Shown here in pieces: positions 51,034 through 58,987 of a stretch of DNA of 64,000 nt. How positions within the stretch are numbered: position 1 is the stretch's first letter; each line of letters begins with the position of its first letter. Made by a program: the position numbers and the translations under genes. The notes beneath the pieces are model-generated. The model had not been told where the DNA came from and ran no database searches. It saw only the letters and a list, made by a program, of their open reading frames with translations. This DNA comes from Phycisphaerales bacterium (GTDB lineage Bacteria > Planctomycetota > Phycisphaerae > Phycisphaerales > UBA1924), in assembly GCA_020427635.1 (NCBI GenBank), contig JAGQOH010000004.1, positions 1-64,000 of the forward strand, read 5' to 3'.

Positions 51034-51390
51034 ATGGCCCGACTGGCGGCAGATGCGAGTGTTTTTGCAGCGGTGGCGGATCCGACGCGGCGAGCGATCC
51101 TGGAATTGCTGCGCGATGGTGAGCAGACGGTGAGTGCGCTGCTTGAGGGTGTGCACAAGCGCGCGATCAAGGCGACGCAGAGCGCGTTTAGTCAGCACCT
51201 GGCTGTGTTGCGGGGCGCGGGGCTTGTGCGGCATCGGAAAGAAGGGCGGCTGCGTTTTTATCGCGTGGAGCCGGCGCCGTTGGAGGAGTTGTCGATGTGG
51301 ATCCATACGTTCGACAAGTTCTGGGAAGAGAAGCTCGACAACTTGGGGCGGTATTTGGATGACACGCACGGCCGACCTGCCGGCGCGTAG
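51034..51390 (+). CDS. ArsR-family transcriptional repressor
   Basis: 118 residues. The winged helix-turn-helix begins VFAAVADPTRRAILELLRDGEQTVSALLEG, recognition helix TQSAFSQHLAVLRGAGLVRHRKEGRLRFYRVE, followed by a C-terminal dimer helix. The metal-binding CVC motif is absent, so the inducer is probably not arsenite; this subgroup typically sits before SRPBCC-domain genes. The promoter abuts its start codon, leaving no room for a ribosome-binding site. It leads a three-gene operon. Confidence 0.93.
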   Translation: MARLAADASVFAAVADPTRRAILELLRDGEQTVSALLEGVHKRAIKATQSAFSQHLAVLRGAGLVRHRKEGRLRFYRVEPAPLEELSMWIHTFDKFWEEKLDNLGRYLDDTHGRPAGA

Positions 51391-51407
51391 GGAAGGACTT
51401 GGACTGC

Positions 51408-51926
51408 ATGCCCAGTGAGATTCGCAAAGAGCGTGTGTATCAGTATCCGCCTGAGGTGGTGTGGGTGGCGTTGACGGATCCGCGTGCGATTGCGGAGTGG
51501 TTGATGCCCAACACGTTCAAGGCGGAGGTGGGGCACAAGTTCAAGTTCATGACCGATCCGCACATGTTCTGCAGTGATGCGGGCACGGATTGCGAAGTGT
51601 TGGAGTTGGAGCCGCCACGGCGGATGGTGTGGTCATGGCGGATGACGGACAAGAAGGGCTGTCAGTATCCGCCACTGCGGATTACGTGGGAACTCGAGCC
51701 GACGGGCGCGGGCGCGACGCGGCTGCGCTTCACGCAATCGGGCATGACGGGGCAGAAGCGGATCGCGATGTTCATGATGAACATGGGCTGGGGGTACATG
51801 GTCAAGCGGCTCATTCCGAAGGTGCTGGCGAATTGCCAGGCGGATGGCGGGTTTGCACCTGGTGCGATTCCGCTCGAGAAGCGGTGCTACAAGGTGAAGA
51901 CGGTGCCGGAGGAGTTTGTGCGATAA
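51408..51926 (+). CDS. SRPBCC (AHSA1-like) domain protein
   Basis: 172 residues. VYQYPPEVVWVALTDPRAIAEWLMPNTFKAEVGHKFKF is the start of the START/Bet v1-like AHSA1 fold, with LELEPPRRMVWSW and ITWELEPTGAGATRLRFTQSG following. Such proteins bind small hydrophobic ligands in a cavity. The ATG chosen follows GGAAGGA; a TTG three codons upstream is the outer end of the frame. Paired with the ArsR gene (17 bp apart), as commonly seen, and probably under its control. Confidence 0.9.
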   Translation: MPSEIRKERVYQYPPEVVWVALTDPRAIAEWLMPNTFKAEVGHKFKFMTDPHMFCSDAGTDCEVLELEPPRRMVWSWRMTDKKGCQYPPLRITWELEPTGAGATRLRFTQSGMTGQKRIAMFMMNMGWGYMVKRLIPKVLANCQADGGFAPGAIPLEKRCYKVKTVPEEFVR

Positions 51927-51987
51927 TCGGTTGATTCGTTGGAAGGATGATCGTTCACGCTCAGAACAGAAAGGGAAGGACAGGCCA

Positions 51988-52629
51988 ATGGGACAGATCA
52001 AGAAGGCGGTTTTGGCGCATGCGGCGTTTGCAGCGGCGACGATTGGTGTGGTGGCGATTGCGGGTGGCGGATTGACCGGCGAGGAGCGGTACATCCCGGA
52101 GCGCGATGTTGCACAGCCGACGGAAGCGGAGGCGATGGCGTGTTGGGAGCAATCGGCAACGCTTGGCAAGCCGCACTTGTTCTTGAAGCCGTTCGTTGGC
52201 ACGTGGGACACAAAGATGCGGATGTGGATGGATCCGAGCGCGCCGCCCATGGAGGATGCGGGCACGGCGACGTTTGCGTTGGTGTTGGGGGGACGGTTCG
52301 TGAAGCAGGACTTTGCGGGCAGCATGATGGGCATGCCGTTCGAGGGCGTGGGCTACACGGGCTATGACAACATGCGCAAGCAATATGTCAGTTCGTGGAT
52401 GGACAGCATGTCGACGGTGATGCTGACGATGCAGGGGAATCTTGATGCGAAGGGCAATGTGCTGACGCAGATTGGGCACATGGATGAGCCGACGACGGGC
52501 GAGATCAACAAGGCGTACAAGTGGGTGACGACGTGGGTGGATGACGACACGTTCACGTTTGGGGCGTATGAGATTCTGTACGGGGAGGGCGTGAAGGTGT
52601 TTGAGATTGAGTACAAGAGGAAGAAGTAG
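51988..52629 (+). CDS. DUF1579-domain exported protein
   Basis: 213 residues. A hydrophobic N-terminus (AHAAFAAATIGVVAIAGGGL) suggests export or anchoring. The DUF1579 core is KPFVGTWDTKMRMWMDPSAPPMEDAGTATFALVLGGRFVKQDFAG, then GVGYTGYDNMRKQYVSSWMDSMSTVMLTMQGNLD, a lipocalin-like beta barrel. A GGAAGGA lies about 12 bp before the ATG. It forms the third gene of the ArsR/SRPBCC operon, an arrangement seen repeatedly in other bacteria, suggesting a shared small-molecule ligand. Confidence 0.9.
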   Translation: MGQIKKAVLAHAAFAAATIGVVAIAGGGLTGEERYIPERDVAQPTEAEAMACWEQSATLGKPHLFLKPFVGTWDTKMRMWMDPSAPPMEDAGTATFALVLGGRFVKQDFAGSMMGMPFEGVGYTGYDNMRKQYVSSWMDSMSTVMLTMQGNLDAKGNVLTQIGHMDEPTTGEINKAYKWVTTWVDDDTFTFGAYEILYGEGVKVFEIEYKRKK

Positions 52630-52652
52630 GGAGCGCTGCGCGAGGGATCGGA

Positions 52653-53546
52653 TCAAGATGGCTGCGGGATGTGGTTCATCTTGATCTCGATCTTTCGCAA
52701 CCGGTCATATCCAGGCTTGAACTCCTCGACATACCATTTTGCATATCGCTCCAGTTCACCTTCTCCTTGCAACTTCTCAATGAAGGTGTGGGTTGTCATC
52801 AAGCCAAACGTTGTGGCTAACAGGGCGACTTGCTCGGCGCCCTCAGGTGATCGAATGGCGCGGAACCAACCACGCTTGGTGGCAAAATCGACTTGTTGTC
52901 CAGTCAGTGCCTGATTGACATGGACCTGATCGGACAGGAACGAATACAGCATTAGAGTGTCCGAAGGGACAACTTGTTTGAGCAATTTGTTTGTGGTGCT
53001 TGGTCCCCCAAATGCCGCGTGCCACTTAGGATAGCGCCCGTTCGTGCTCAACCGTTGATACTCCGCATCTATTGCAGAACAACGAGCATCCTGGAACAGA
53101 GCGAGGATTTCCGCTCGCCTCGTAGTCGACTTGATAAGCAAGGGGTCATTAGCAGGACGTTGCTGCGCGATGACCAGTTCGCAAGATTCAAGTTCATTGC
53201 GAAGGGCCCAATGGCGGTAGCACTCTGCTCGACGGGCGCAGTCACCCTGAAGCAAGTACTCGAGATTAGCCCCGGCTTCGATTAGCGATCTCACCACCAG
53301 CATTGCAGCTTCTGTATTCCCGGCGCAAATCAGGACCGCGGCACCGTCCATGCGAGCCAAAGCGGCACGGTAAAGCAAAGTCGCAACACTCTGATGGCCG
53401 GCGAGCGCCTCGTTGCCAAGGCTGTCGGTGAACCGCAGAAGAGCATCGGTGCCAAAGTTGTAGATGTGCTGGATGGGGCCAGCTACCTGCTCTAGCAACT
53501 GGATGTGGTCCGGATTGGGTTCGAAGTGTTTGTGAGGGCAATCCAT
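52653..53546 (-). CDS. DUF5677-like protein of unknown function
   Basis: 297 residues, predominantly helical: VATLLYRAALARMDGAAVLICAGNTEAAMLVVRSLIEAGANLEYLLQGD and LLYSFLSDQVHVNQALTG are the characteristic R-S-x-x-E plus S-D-x-x-H blocks of DUF5677/DUF5661-type proteins, which are frequent in variable genome regions. Sampled lines of this gene have about 50-57% GC against well over 60% nearby, and codon use differs, so it may be acquired. A hairpin and a dispersed palindrome lie just upstream. The longer upstream in-frame start reads through the hairpin and is rejected. Confidence 0.78.
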   Translation of the reverse strand: MDCPHKHFEPNPDHIQLLEQVAGPIQHIYNFGTDALLRFTDSLGNEALAGHQSVATLLYRAALARMDGAAVLICAGNTEAAMLVVRSLIEAGANLEYLLQGDCARRAECYRHWALRNELESCELVIAQQRPANDPLLIKSTTRRAEILALFQDARCSAIDAEYQRLSTNGRYPKWHAAFGGPSTTNKLLKQVVPSDTLMLYSFLSDQVHVNQALTGQQVDFATKRGWFRAIRSPEGAEQVALLATTFGLMTTHTFIEKLQGEGELERYAKWYVEEFKPGYDRLRKIEIKMNHIPQPS

Positions 53547-53568
53547 GTCATCGACCCTAGGCGTGCGC

Positions 53569-53588
53569 GCGGGGGAAGTCTCCCCCGC
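53569..53588. repeat. Short GC hairpin upstream of the DUF5677 gene
   Basis: Perfect 8-bp stem (GCGGGGGA and its complement) with a 4-base loop, 23 bp upstream of the DUF5677 start. Of unknown role; possibly the remnant of a repeat element. Confidence 0.5.
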
Positions 53589-53671
53589 ACCCCCTCTCTT
53601 CAAGCCCCAAGCCAACCCCCTCCCTCGCGGTCGGGGCTAGCCGGGTGTTGCAACATGCACATCGCTCCGCA

Positions 53672-53704
53672 CCCGGCTTGGCAAGCAAGCCGGGGCACCC
53701 GGAG
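53672..53704. repeat. 33-bp dispersed palindromic repeat, copy 2
   Basis: Inverted copy of the element at 42412-42444, one mismatch in 33. It sits in the 213-bp gap between the divergent DUF5677 and sucD genes, about 55 bp before the sucD start. Confidence 0.75.
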
Positions 53705-53759
53705 GCCCTTCCGCTATCCTTTGCCGATCATCGATCTTTGATTCCGCAGGAGTTTTGCC

Positions 53760-54761
53760 ATGTCCATCCTCATCGACGCCAAGACCAGAGTCATCTGCCA
53801 GGGCATCACCGGCTCGTTCGGCGCACTGCACACGAAGGGGTGCCTCGATTACGGGACGCACGTTGTCGGGGGCGTGACGCCCGGGCGCGGCGGGACGAAG
53901 GATGCGAATGGGTTGCCGATCTTCAATACGGTGCGTGATGCGGTGGCGGCGACGGGTGCGGATGCGACGATGATCTTTGTGCCGCCGGCGTTTTGTGGCG
54001 ATGCGATTCTCGAAGCGATCGATGCAAACATTCGGGTGATCATTGCGATTACCGAGGGTGTGCCGGTGCAGGACATGGTGCGCGTGCGTGCGGAGTTGGA
54101 TCGCGTGAATGCGACGCGGCACCGGGCCGAGCGGTTGAGCTTGATCGGGCCGAATTGTCCGGGTGTGATTACGCCGGGGCCCAAGAGTGATGCGGCGGGC
54201 GCCGGGAGTGATGCGAAGAATCCATATACGAAGGCGGGTTGCAAGATCGGGATCATGCCGGGCTATATCAATCGGCACATTTCGGAATCGCCGCTCGGCA
54301 AGAACGTGGGGATCGTGTCGCGCTCGGGGACGTTGACGTATGAGGCGGTGTGGCAGACGTCGCAGCTTGGTTTGGCGCAGTCGACGTGTGTGGGGATTGG
54401 TGGTGATCCGGTGCGCGGGTTTGGGTTTATTGATTGCTTGGAGCGCTTCGAGCGCGATCCGGATACGCACGCGATTTTGATGATTGGCGAGATTGGCGGG
54501 ACGGACGAGGAAGACGCGGCGCAGTGGTACAAGGAAAACGGCTCGAAGCCGATTGCGGGGTTCATCGCGGGGCGCACGGCGCCGCCCGGGCGGCGGATGG
54601 GTCACGCGGGGGCGATTATTTCGGGCGGGCAGGGCGATGCGGAGTCGAAGATCAAGGCGCTGCGCGCGTGCGGGTTTGAGATTGCGGAGACGCCGGCGGA
54701 CATGGGCGCGGCGATGGCGCGGGCGATGAAGATCGAGGCGGCGGCGCTGGCGGGGGCGTAG
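53760..54761 (+). CDS. sucD: Succinate-CoA ligase, alpha subunit
   Basis: Alpha subunit of succinyl-CoA synthetase (TCA cycle, substrate-level phosphorylation). CoA-binding [61 protein letters not shown] and the phosphohistidine loop [10 protein letters not shown] (H282) are all present. At 333 residues it is about 40 longer than E. coli SucD; the surplus includes the [19 protein letters not shown] insertion near 140-160 and the end. No sucC (beta subunit) is next to it, which is unusual since the two are normally adjacent. It is followed by a terminator. Confidence 0.95.
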   Translation: MSILIDAKTRVICQGITGSFGALHTKGCLDYGTHVVGGVTPGRGGTKDANGLPIFNTVRDAVAATGADATMIFVPPAFCGDAILEAIDANIRVIIAITEGVPVQDMVRVRAELDRVNATRHRAERLSLIGPNCPGVITPGPKSDAAGAGSDAKNPYTKAGCKIGIMPGYINRHISESPLGKNVGIVSRSGTLTYEAVWQTSQLGLAQSTCVGIGGDPVRGFGFIDCLERFERDPDTHAILMIGEIGGTDEEDAAQWYKENGSKPIAGFIAGRTAPPGRRMGHAGAIISGGQGDAESKIKALRACGFEIAETPADMGAAMARAMKIEAAALAGA

Positions 54762-54827
54762 ATCAACGCCGAGGCGCAGCGCACGCAGCGACAGACTGCT
54801 CAAGCAGATTCAGCAAGGGTGCAGTGA

Positions 54828-54856
54828 AAAAGACCGACGCCGGGGCGTCGGTCTTT
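54828..54856. terminator. Bidirectional terminator after sucD and the fibro-slime gene
   Basis: AAAGACCGACG and its complement form an 11-bp stem (54829-54839 and 54846-54856) with a GC loop. It ends in CTTT on the + strand and has an AAAA run on its left, so it can serve transcripts from both convergent genes. Confidence 0.75.
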
Positions 54857-54940
54857 CGCGCACATTCGTGTCGAGCAGGGCAGGCGGTTCGCTTGCGTGA
54901 TCGGCGTGCCGGGCCCGACGCTTGCGGAAGGGTGTTGGGC

Positions 54941-56407
54941 TTAGTCGTAGAGCCCGCCTGTGGCGGTGGTGACTTTGCCCTTGGTCTTGAGCGGGATGTT
55001 TGTGCGGATGCGGAAGGGGACCGAGTCGGACGCGCGATGGGCGAAGAAGAACTTCATGGTTGAGAGTTCACCATCGGTGAGGCCTGCGCGGTCGACTTCG
55101 ACGACCTGTGCGGTGCCGGCGTTGGTGCCGCCCAGGTCGAGGACCTTGGCGCCATTGATGAAGACCCATGCGTCGTCGGCGCCTTCGAACTCGAGCATTT
55201 GGCCTGCGCAGGCTTCGTAGGTGAACTCGGCGGCGATTTCGAAGGTGAAGTAGCGGTTGTGCGCTTCGCCTTCGTTGCCAAAGCCCTTGCGATCAAGTGG
55301 CGTGAAGTCATCGGTTTCGAAGACCCAGTAGCCATCGGCGTCCTGGGTGAGCTTGATGGCGTGGGGCTTGGCGACGTTGGCGCCGGGGACGTCTGCGAAC
55401 CATTGTGCGAATGAGGACGCGGAGGAGATACCCGCGGCGTTGTCGTTGCCAAGCGCGCCTTCGGCATCGGCGGTGGTGAAGCATGGGGAAGTGGGCTCGG
55501 GGGCCGGTGCGTCGAAGTATGAAGCGTCGGTTGCGAGCGTCACGAGGACGACGAGGTCCTGATAGTCACTGTTCAAGCCCAATTCGTAGAGGAAGATTGC
55601 CTGGTTGTCGCCCAGGGTCACGATGCCATTGGATACGTAGTCGGCGATGTATTCCGCTGCGGAGGCTTGGTTGCTTGCGCCGGCGTAGGTGGGGACGGCA
55701 TCGCCATCGCGGAGCACGATGACGCGGCTGTCGCCTGTCGAGGAATCGGCAGAGCGGAAGAGTTGCCAGTTGGAGTCGTTGGTGGGGGCGTTGCCGGTCT
55801 TGTTCCAGCTCTTGCCGACGACGGCGATGGGCGTGCCGGCGGCATAGACGTTTGGCACGACGAAGGAGCGGGGGTTGCCGCCTTCGTTGGCCCAGCCTGT
55901 GATGGACTGATCGTCGTTCACGTTGCCTGACACGGGGGAGGCGAAGGAGCCGAAGGGCTCGAGTGTGTCGTCGCCAATGAGGGCTTGGAGGGTGACCGGG
56001 CGTTCGTAGGCGCCGGCGGTGAGCGCGGAGCCAATGACTTTGATTTGTGCGGCGAAGGCGACGTTGGAGACAACGGTGCCACCGGCGATATCAAAGTCGC
56101 TGATGCCTTGGGCGGCGGACGCGCTGCCGGGCATGATGGGGTTGCCATCGATATTGAGCCATTCGGTGTCGACGTGCTTGCCCGCGCCGGACAGGGTGGG
56201 GTTGCCGCGTGAGTTGAGGTTGTTTGCGGTGAGTCCGGCGACGTGGCCAGTGGAGCCGATGCCCGGGCCAAAGTCGGGATGCGAGGCCTTGAAGTCGCGA
56301 ACGACGCCGAGGAGCGTCATCGAGCCGCCCGGGGCGGCGATGGCGGCGCCGGTAATGGCGAGCATTGCGGCGGCGGCGAGTGCGCCAGTGCAGGTCTTCC
56401 GTGCCAT
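54941..56407 (-). CDS. Secreted fibro-slime-domain protein
   Basis: 488 residues. The signal peptide ends near ITGAAIAAP (about residue 25). The N-terminal SMTLLGVVRDFKASHPDFGP... and the C-terminal FTYEACAGQMLEFEGADDAWVFINGAKVLDLGGTNAGTAQVVEVDRAGLTDGELSTMKFFFAHRASDSVPFRI make the two parts of the fibro-slime domain. The central 300 residues are beta-rich and include LVVLVTLATDASYFDAPAPEPTSPC. It resembles cell-surface carbohydrate-binding or adhesion proteins. It ends in ...GLYD, like its neighbour. The ATG follows AAAGGA. Confidence 0.88.
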   Translation of the reverse strand: MARKTCTGALAAAAMLAITGAAIAAPGGSMTLLGVVRDFKASHPDFGPGIGSTGHVAGLTANNLNSRGNPTLSGAGKHVDTEWLNIDGNPIMPGSASAAQGISDFDIAGGTVVSNVAFAAQIKVIGSALTAGAYERPVTLQALIGDDTLEPFGSFASPVSGNVNDDQSITGWANEGGNPRSFVVPNVYAAGTPIAVVGKSWNKTGNAPTNDSNWQLFRSADSSTGDSRVIVLRDGDAVPTYAGASNQASAAEYIADYVSNGIVTLGDNQAIFLYELGLNSDYQDLVVLVTLATDASYFDAPAPEPTSPCFTTADAEGALGNDNAAGISSASSFAQWFADVPGANVAKPHAIKLTQDADGYWVFETDDFTPLDRKGFGNEGEAHNRYFTFEIAAEFTYEACAGQMLEFEGADDAWVFINGAKVLDLGGTNAGTAQVVEVDRAGLTDGELSTMKFFFAHRASDSVPFRIRTNIPLKTKGKVTTATGGLYD

Positions 56408-56615
56408 GTGTATCGGTCCTTTCGTCAACTCTTGAAAATTTGTGCGCGAGGGAATGAGGGTTCTGCGACGCAGGAGATGCGTCCTGATGAAGCGTGCAAT
56501 GCGACGGCGCGTCGCACCAGTGCTGTGTCTTTTTTTTGTGTGCGCGTGCATCGGGCTGTGCAAGTTGTGCGTGTTGTGCGGTTGTGCGCGCAAGCGGGTT
56601 GATCGGCGCAAACGG

Positions 56616-56645
56616 AAAAGGCCGACCCATGGTTGGGTCGGCCTT
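56616..56645 (-). terminator. Rho-independent terminator after the second fibro-slime gene
   Basis: A perfect 12-bp stem (arms 56618-56629 and 56634-56645) with a 4-base loop, followed by a TTTT run on the minus strand. It separates the two fibro-slime genes, about 55 bp after the stop of the upstream one, so each has its own transcript. Confidence 0.8.
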
Positions 56646-56700
56646 CGATGGAATCAGAGGAGTGAGAGGAACACCGGGTGGTGGTCACCCGTGGTTTGGA

Positions 56701-57645
56701 TCAGTCGTACAGCGCCATCGAGTTGGGCAGCGCGGCCGTGCGGAGGCGCAGCGTGGTCTCGATGCGGAAGTTCGACTCGGTTCGGTGGCGCTCAGCGAAG
56801 AAGAACGTGAGCGGATACACCTCGCCATCCGTGAGTCCCATGCGGTCCAGGTGGACGGTCTGCGTCGTGGCGCCGTGGACGCCACCGATGTCAATCACGA
56901 GCTGTCCATTGACATAGACCCAGACGTCGTCGTCGCCGCGGAAGGTGAAGGTTTGGCCTTCACCCTCGTTGTACTGGAACTCGGTGTCGAGTTCATAGGT
57001 GAAGTGGAAGTTCTTGTTCCCATTGGCGGAGTTGCCGAACAACTCGTTGTTAATTGGGAAGAACCCACCCTTGTTCTGGAACTCGGGATCATTGCGATCG
57101 TCAAAGACATAGGTGCCGGTGTTCGCGTCGCGCACGAGGGTGATTCCCAACTCGCGTGAGGTATTCACACCAGGGACATCGCGATACCACTGGCGGAAAC
57201 TGTCTTGCGAGGCGATGCCGCCCGCGCAGGCGGAGCCGTATGAACCGGCCTGGTCACCGAGGCTGGCGTCATACTGCGACGGGTGGATGTAATTGCCCTG
57301 GGCGTCGCGCCACTGGGAATTGACCTTGAAGCCAGCGCCGGTGAACACGGGCTTGCCATCGGCATCGAGCCGGGTGGCGACGTTGCCCATGTAATGGCCA
57401 AAGCCAGCTGAGGGGACTTGTTCAAAGTCGGTGTGGCCACCTGCAACGGACCGCTCATTGAAGTCGCGGACGATGCCGGTGAGGACGACGGACTCGGGTC
57501 CTTGCTGAACTGGCGAGCCACCCAGGCTTCCATCATCACTGGTGGATTCTCTCCCGGCGAACGAAGGGACGGCCAGGAGACACAGGCCGAGCGACGCTGC
57601 ACCGAGGGCAGCGTGACGAACGTAACGGCGGGTCGTGCTGGACAT
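56701..57645 (-). CDS. Secreted fibro-slime-domain protein, compact paralogue
   Basis: 314 residues with a signal peptide (to about VPSFAG, residue 31). ESVVLTGIVRDFNERSVAGGHTDFEQVPSAGFGHYMGNV begins the fibro-slime domain. FTYELDTEFQYNEGEGQTFTFRGDDDVWVYVNGQLVIDIGGVHGATTQTVHLDRMGLTDGEVYPLTFFFAERHRTESNFRIETTL is its PA14-like calcium-binding half with the DDDVWV site. The final residues are MALYD, matching the GLYD end of the next gene, so the two are probably paralogues. It may bind surface polysaccharides. Confidence 0.92.
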   Translation of the reverse strand: MSSTTRRYVRHAALGAASLGLCLLAVPSFAGRESTSDDGSLGGSPVQQGPESVVLTGIVRDFNERSVAGGHTDFEQVPSAGFGHYMGNVATRLDADGKPVFTGAGFKVNSQWRDAQGNYIHPSQYDASLGDQAGSYGSACAGGIASQDSFRQWYRDVPGVNTSRELGITLVRDANTGTYVFDDRNDPEFQNKGGFFPINNELFGNSANGNKNFHFTYELDTEFQYNEGEGQTFTFRGDDDVWVYVNGQLVIDIGGVHGATTQTVHLDRMGLTDGEVYPLTFFFAERHRTESNFRIETTLRLRTAALPNSMALYD

Positions 57646-57952
57646 TGGAAATCCTCCGAACGACGGGCCGGCCCACTCAAAGGCGACACGGTGTCGGCCT
57701 CTCGATGGGCTTCATGTGAAACTTCCAATTCAGCAGGCGGGCGGTGCAAGTGGTCAGGTCAGGAACGGGGCGCGACCTTGCCGGTTGTGCGGGCGGGGGT
57801 GTGGCGGGGGCGGGGTCCAGCGGCCCGATGGGGCCCCTTGTGGAGGCACAAGCGCTTCTCGGACCGAGACTTGTGGCGATTTGGCTTGTCTTGGGCCCGG
57901 GCGCATGTAGGCTTGGAGACGGGCGGATTGCCTGAGTTCGGGGAGACAAGCG
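57646..57952. other. Intergenic stretch between divergent secreted-protein genes
   Basis: 307 bp between the starts of a fibro-slime gene and the metalloprotease gene. It is G-rich on the + strand (GGGGGTGTGGCGGGGGCGGGG around 57790-57811), without a confident promoter, gene or repeat. It must hold the promoters of both divergent genes. Confidence 0.5.
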
Positions 57953-58987
57953 GTGAAGTCAAAGAAGTTGATTGCGGGGGCGTTGTGCCTGTTGGGCGGC
58001 GGCTCGGTGGTGCAGGCGGAAAGCGGCTGTGACCAGGCGCTGACGATCGAGCAGGCGGACCGCGTGCTTGATCTGGAGGCGCTGGGTGCGTGGGATCCGG
58101 TTGTGATGCCGCGCATGGTGCAACAGATCCCGATGACGTTCCACATTGTGCGGACGTCGGCGGGGACGGGGGGCATTTCGGTTGCGCAGCTCAATCAGGG
58201 GCTTGCGGATCTGAACGATGCGTTCATCCAGGCGGGGATGGAGTTCTTCCAAGCGGGTCCGCTGGATTACATCAACGACTCGAATTACTACTTCGGAATG
58301 ACGTCGCGGGCGAAGGCCGACGCGTTGCGGCAGGTCAATCCCGCACCGAACACCATCAACGTGTACTTCGTCCCTTCGCTGTTTGTTGAGCAATCGCTTT
58401 GTGGTTTGTCTTCGTTTAGCTTTGACCCGGTGCAGGGGATCATCATTGCCAGCCCGTGCGCGGGCACGCCCTCGAACAAGAGCACGTTCGCGCACGAGGT
58501 GGGGCACTATTTCGACTTGTTTCACACGCACGAGACGATGTTCGGTGCGGAGTGTCCGAATGGGTCGAACTGCACGACAGCGGGCGATCTGGTGTGTGAC
58601 ACCGCGGCGGACCCAGAACTTAATGATGAGAATGTGACGGGGTGTCAGTACAACGAGATCTTGCGGTTGTGCTTGAGCTTCTATCACCCGGATCCGACGA
58701 ACATGATGAGCTTTGGGCCCGAGACATGCCGGATGACGTTTTCGGCGGGGCAGGCGGAGCGGATGTGGAGTACGTTGACGAATCAAAGGCCGGGCTTGCT
58801 GGATTTTGGCACGTGCCCAGGTGATGTCACAGGCGATGAGGTTGTCGACCTGGATGACTTGCAGGTGTTGCTGTTCAATTTCGGGGTTGTGAATCCGCCG
58901 GCGGGTGATGCTGACGGCGACAACGACGTCGATCTGGACGACCTGCAGCTGTTGCTGTTCAACTTTGGTTCGCTGTGCGCGATGTGA
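57953..58987 (+). CDS. Secreted M43-like zinc metalloprotease with GC-type dockerin
   Basis: 344 residues from a GTG. The signal peptide ends near VVQAES (about residue 23). The catalytic motif HEVGHYFDLFHTHE gives H181, E182, H185 and H191: the H-E-x-x-H-x5-H of pappalysin/M43 proteases, with Asp in place of the usual Gly at 188. The Met-turn is TNMMSFG. From about residue 287 a C-terminal dockerin-like domain has two D-x-x-G-D-x-x-V-D-L-D-D-L-Q repeats (CPGDVTGD and GDADGDNDVD) ending FGSLC. It resembles the module of the beta-helix protein at 39 kb. The last 29 bp overlap the end of the convergent rlmN gene. Confidence 0.92.
   Translation: MKSKKLIAGALCLLGGGSVVQAESGCDQALTIEQADRVLDLEALGAWDPVVMPRMVQQIPMTFHIVRTSAGTGGISVAQLNQGLADLNDAFIQAGMEFFQAGPLDYINDSNYYFGMTSRAKADALRQVNPAPNTINVYFVPSLFVEQSLCGLSSFSFDPVQGIIIASPCAGTPSNKSTFAHEVGHYFDLFHTHETMFGAECPNGSNCTTAGDLVCDTAADPELNDENVTGCQYNEILRLCLSFYHPDPTNMMSFGPETCRMTFSAGQAERMWSTLTNQRPGLLDFGTCPGDVTGDEVVDLDDLQVLLFNFGVVNPPAGDADGDNDVDLDDLQLLLFNFGSLCAM

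Noticed and set aside
49617-51170. 517-codon minus-strand frame overlapping the P-loop gene
   Set aside because: The translation is almost all Arg, Pro and His, in a different frame of the same strand as a gene with normal composition.
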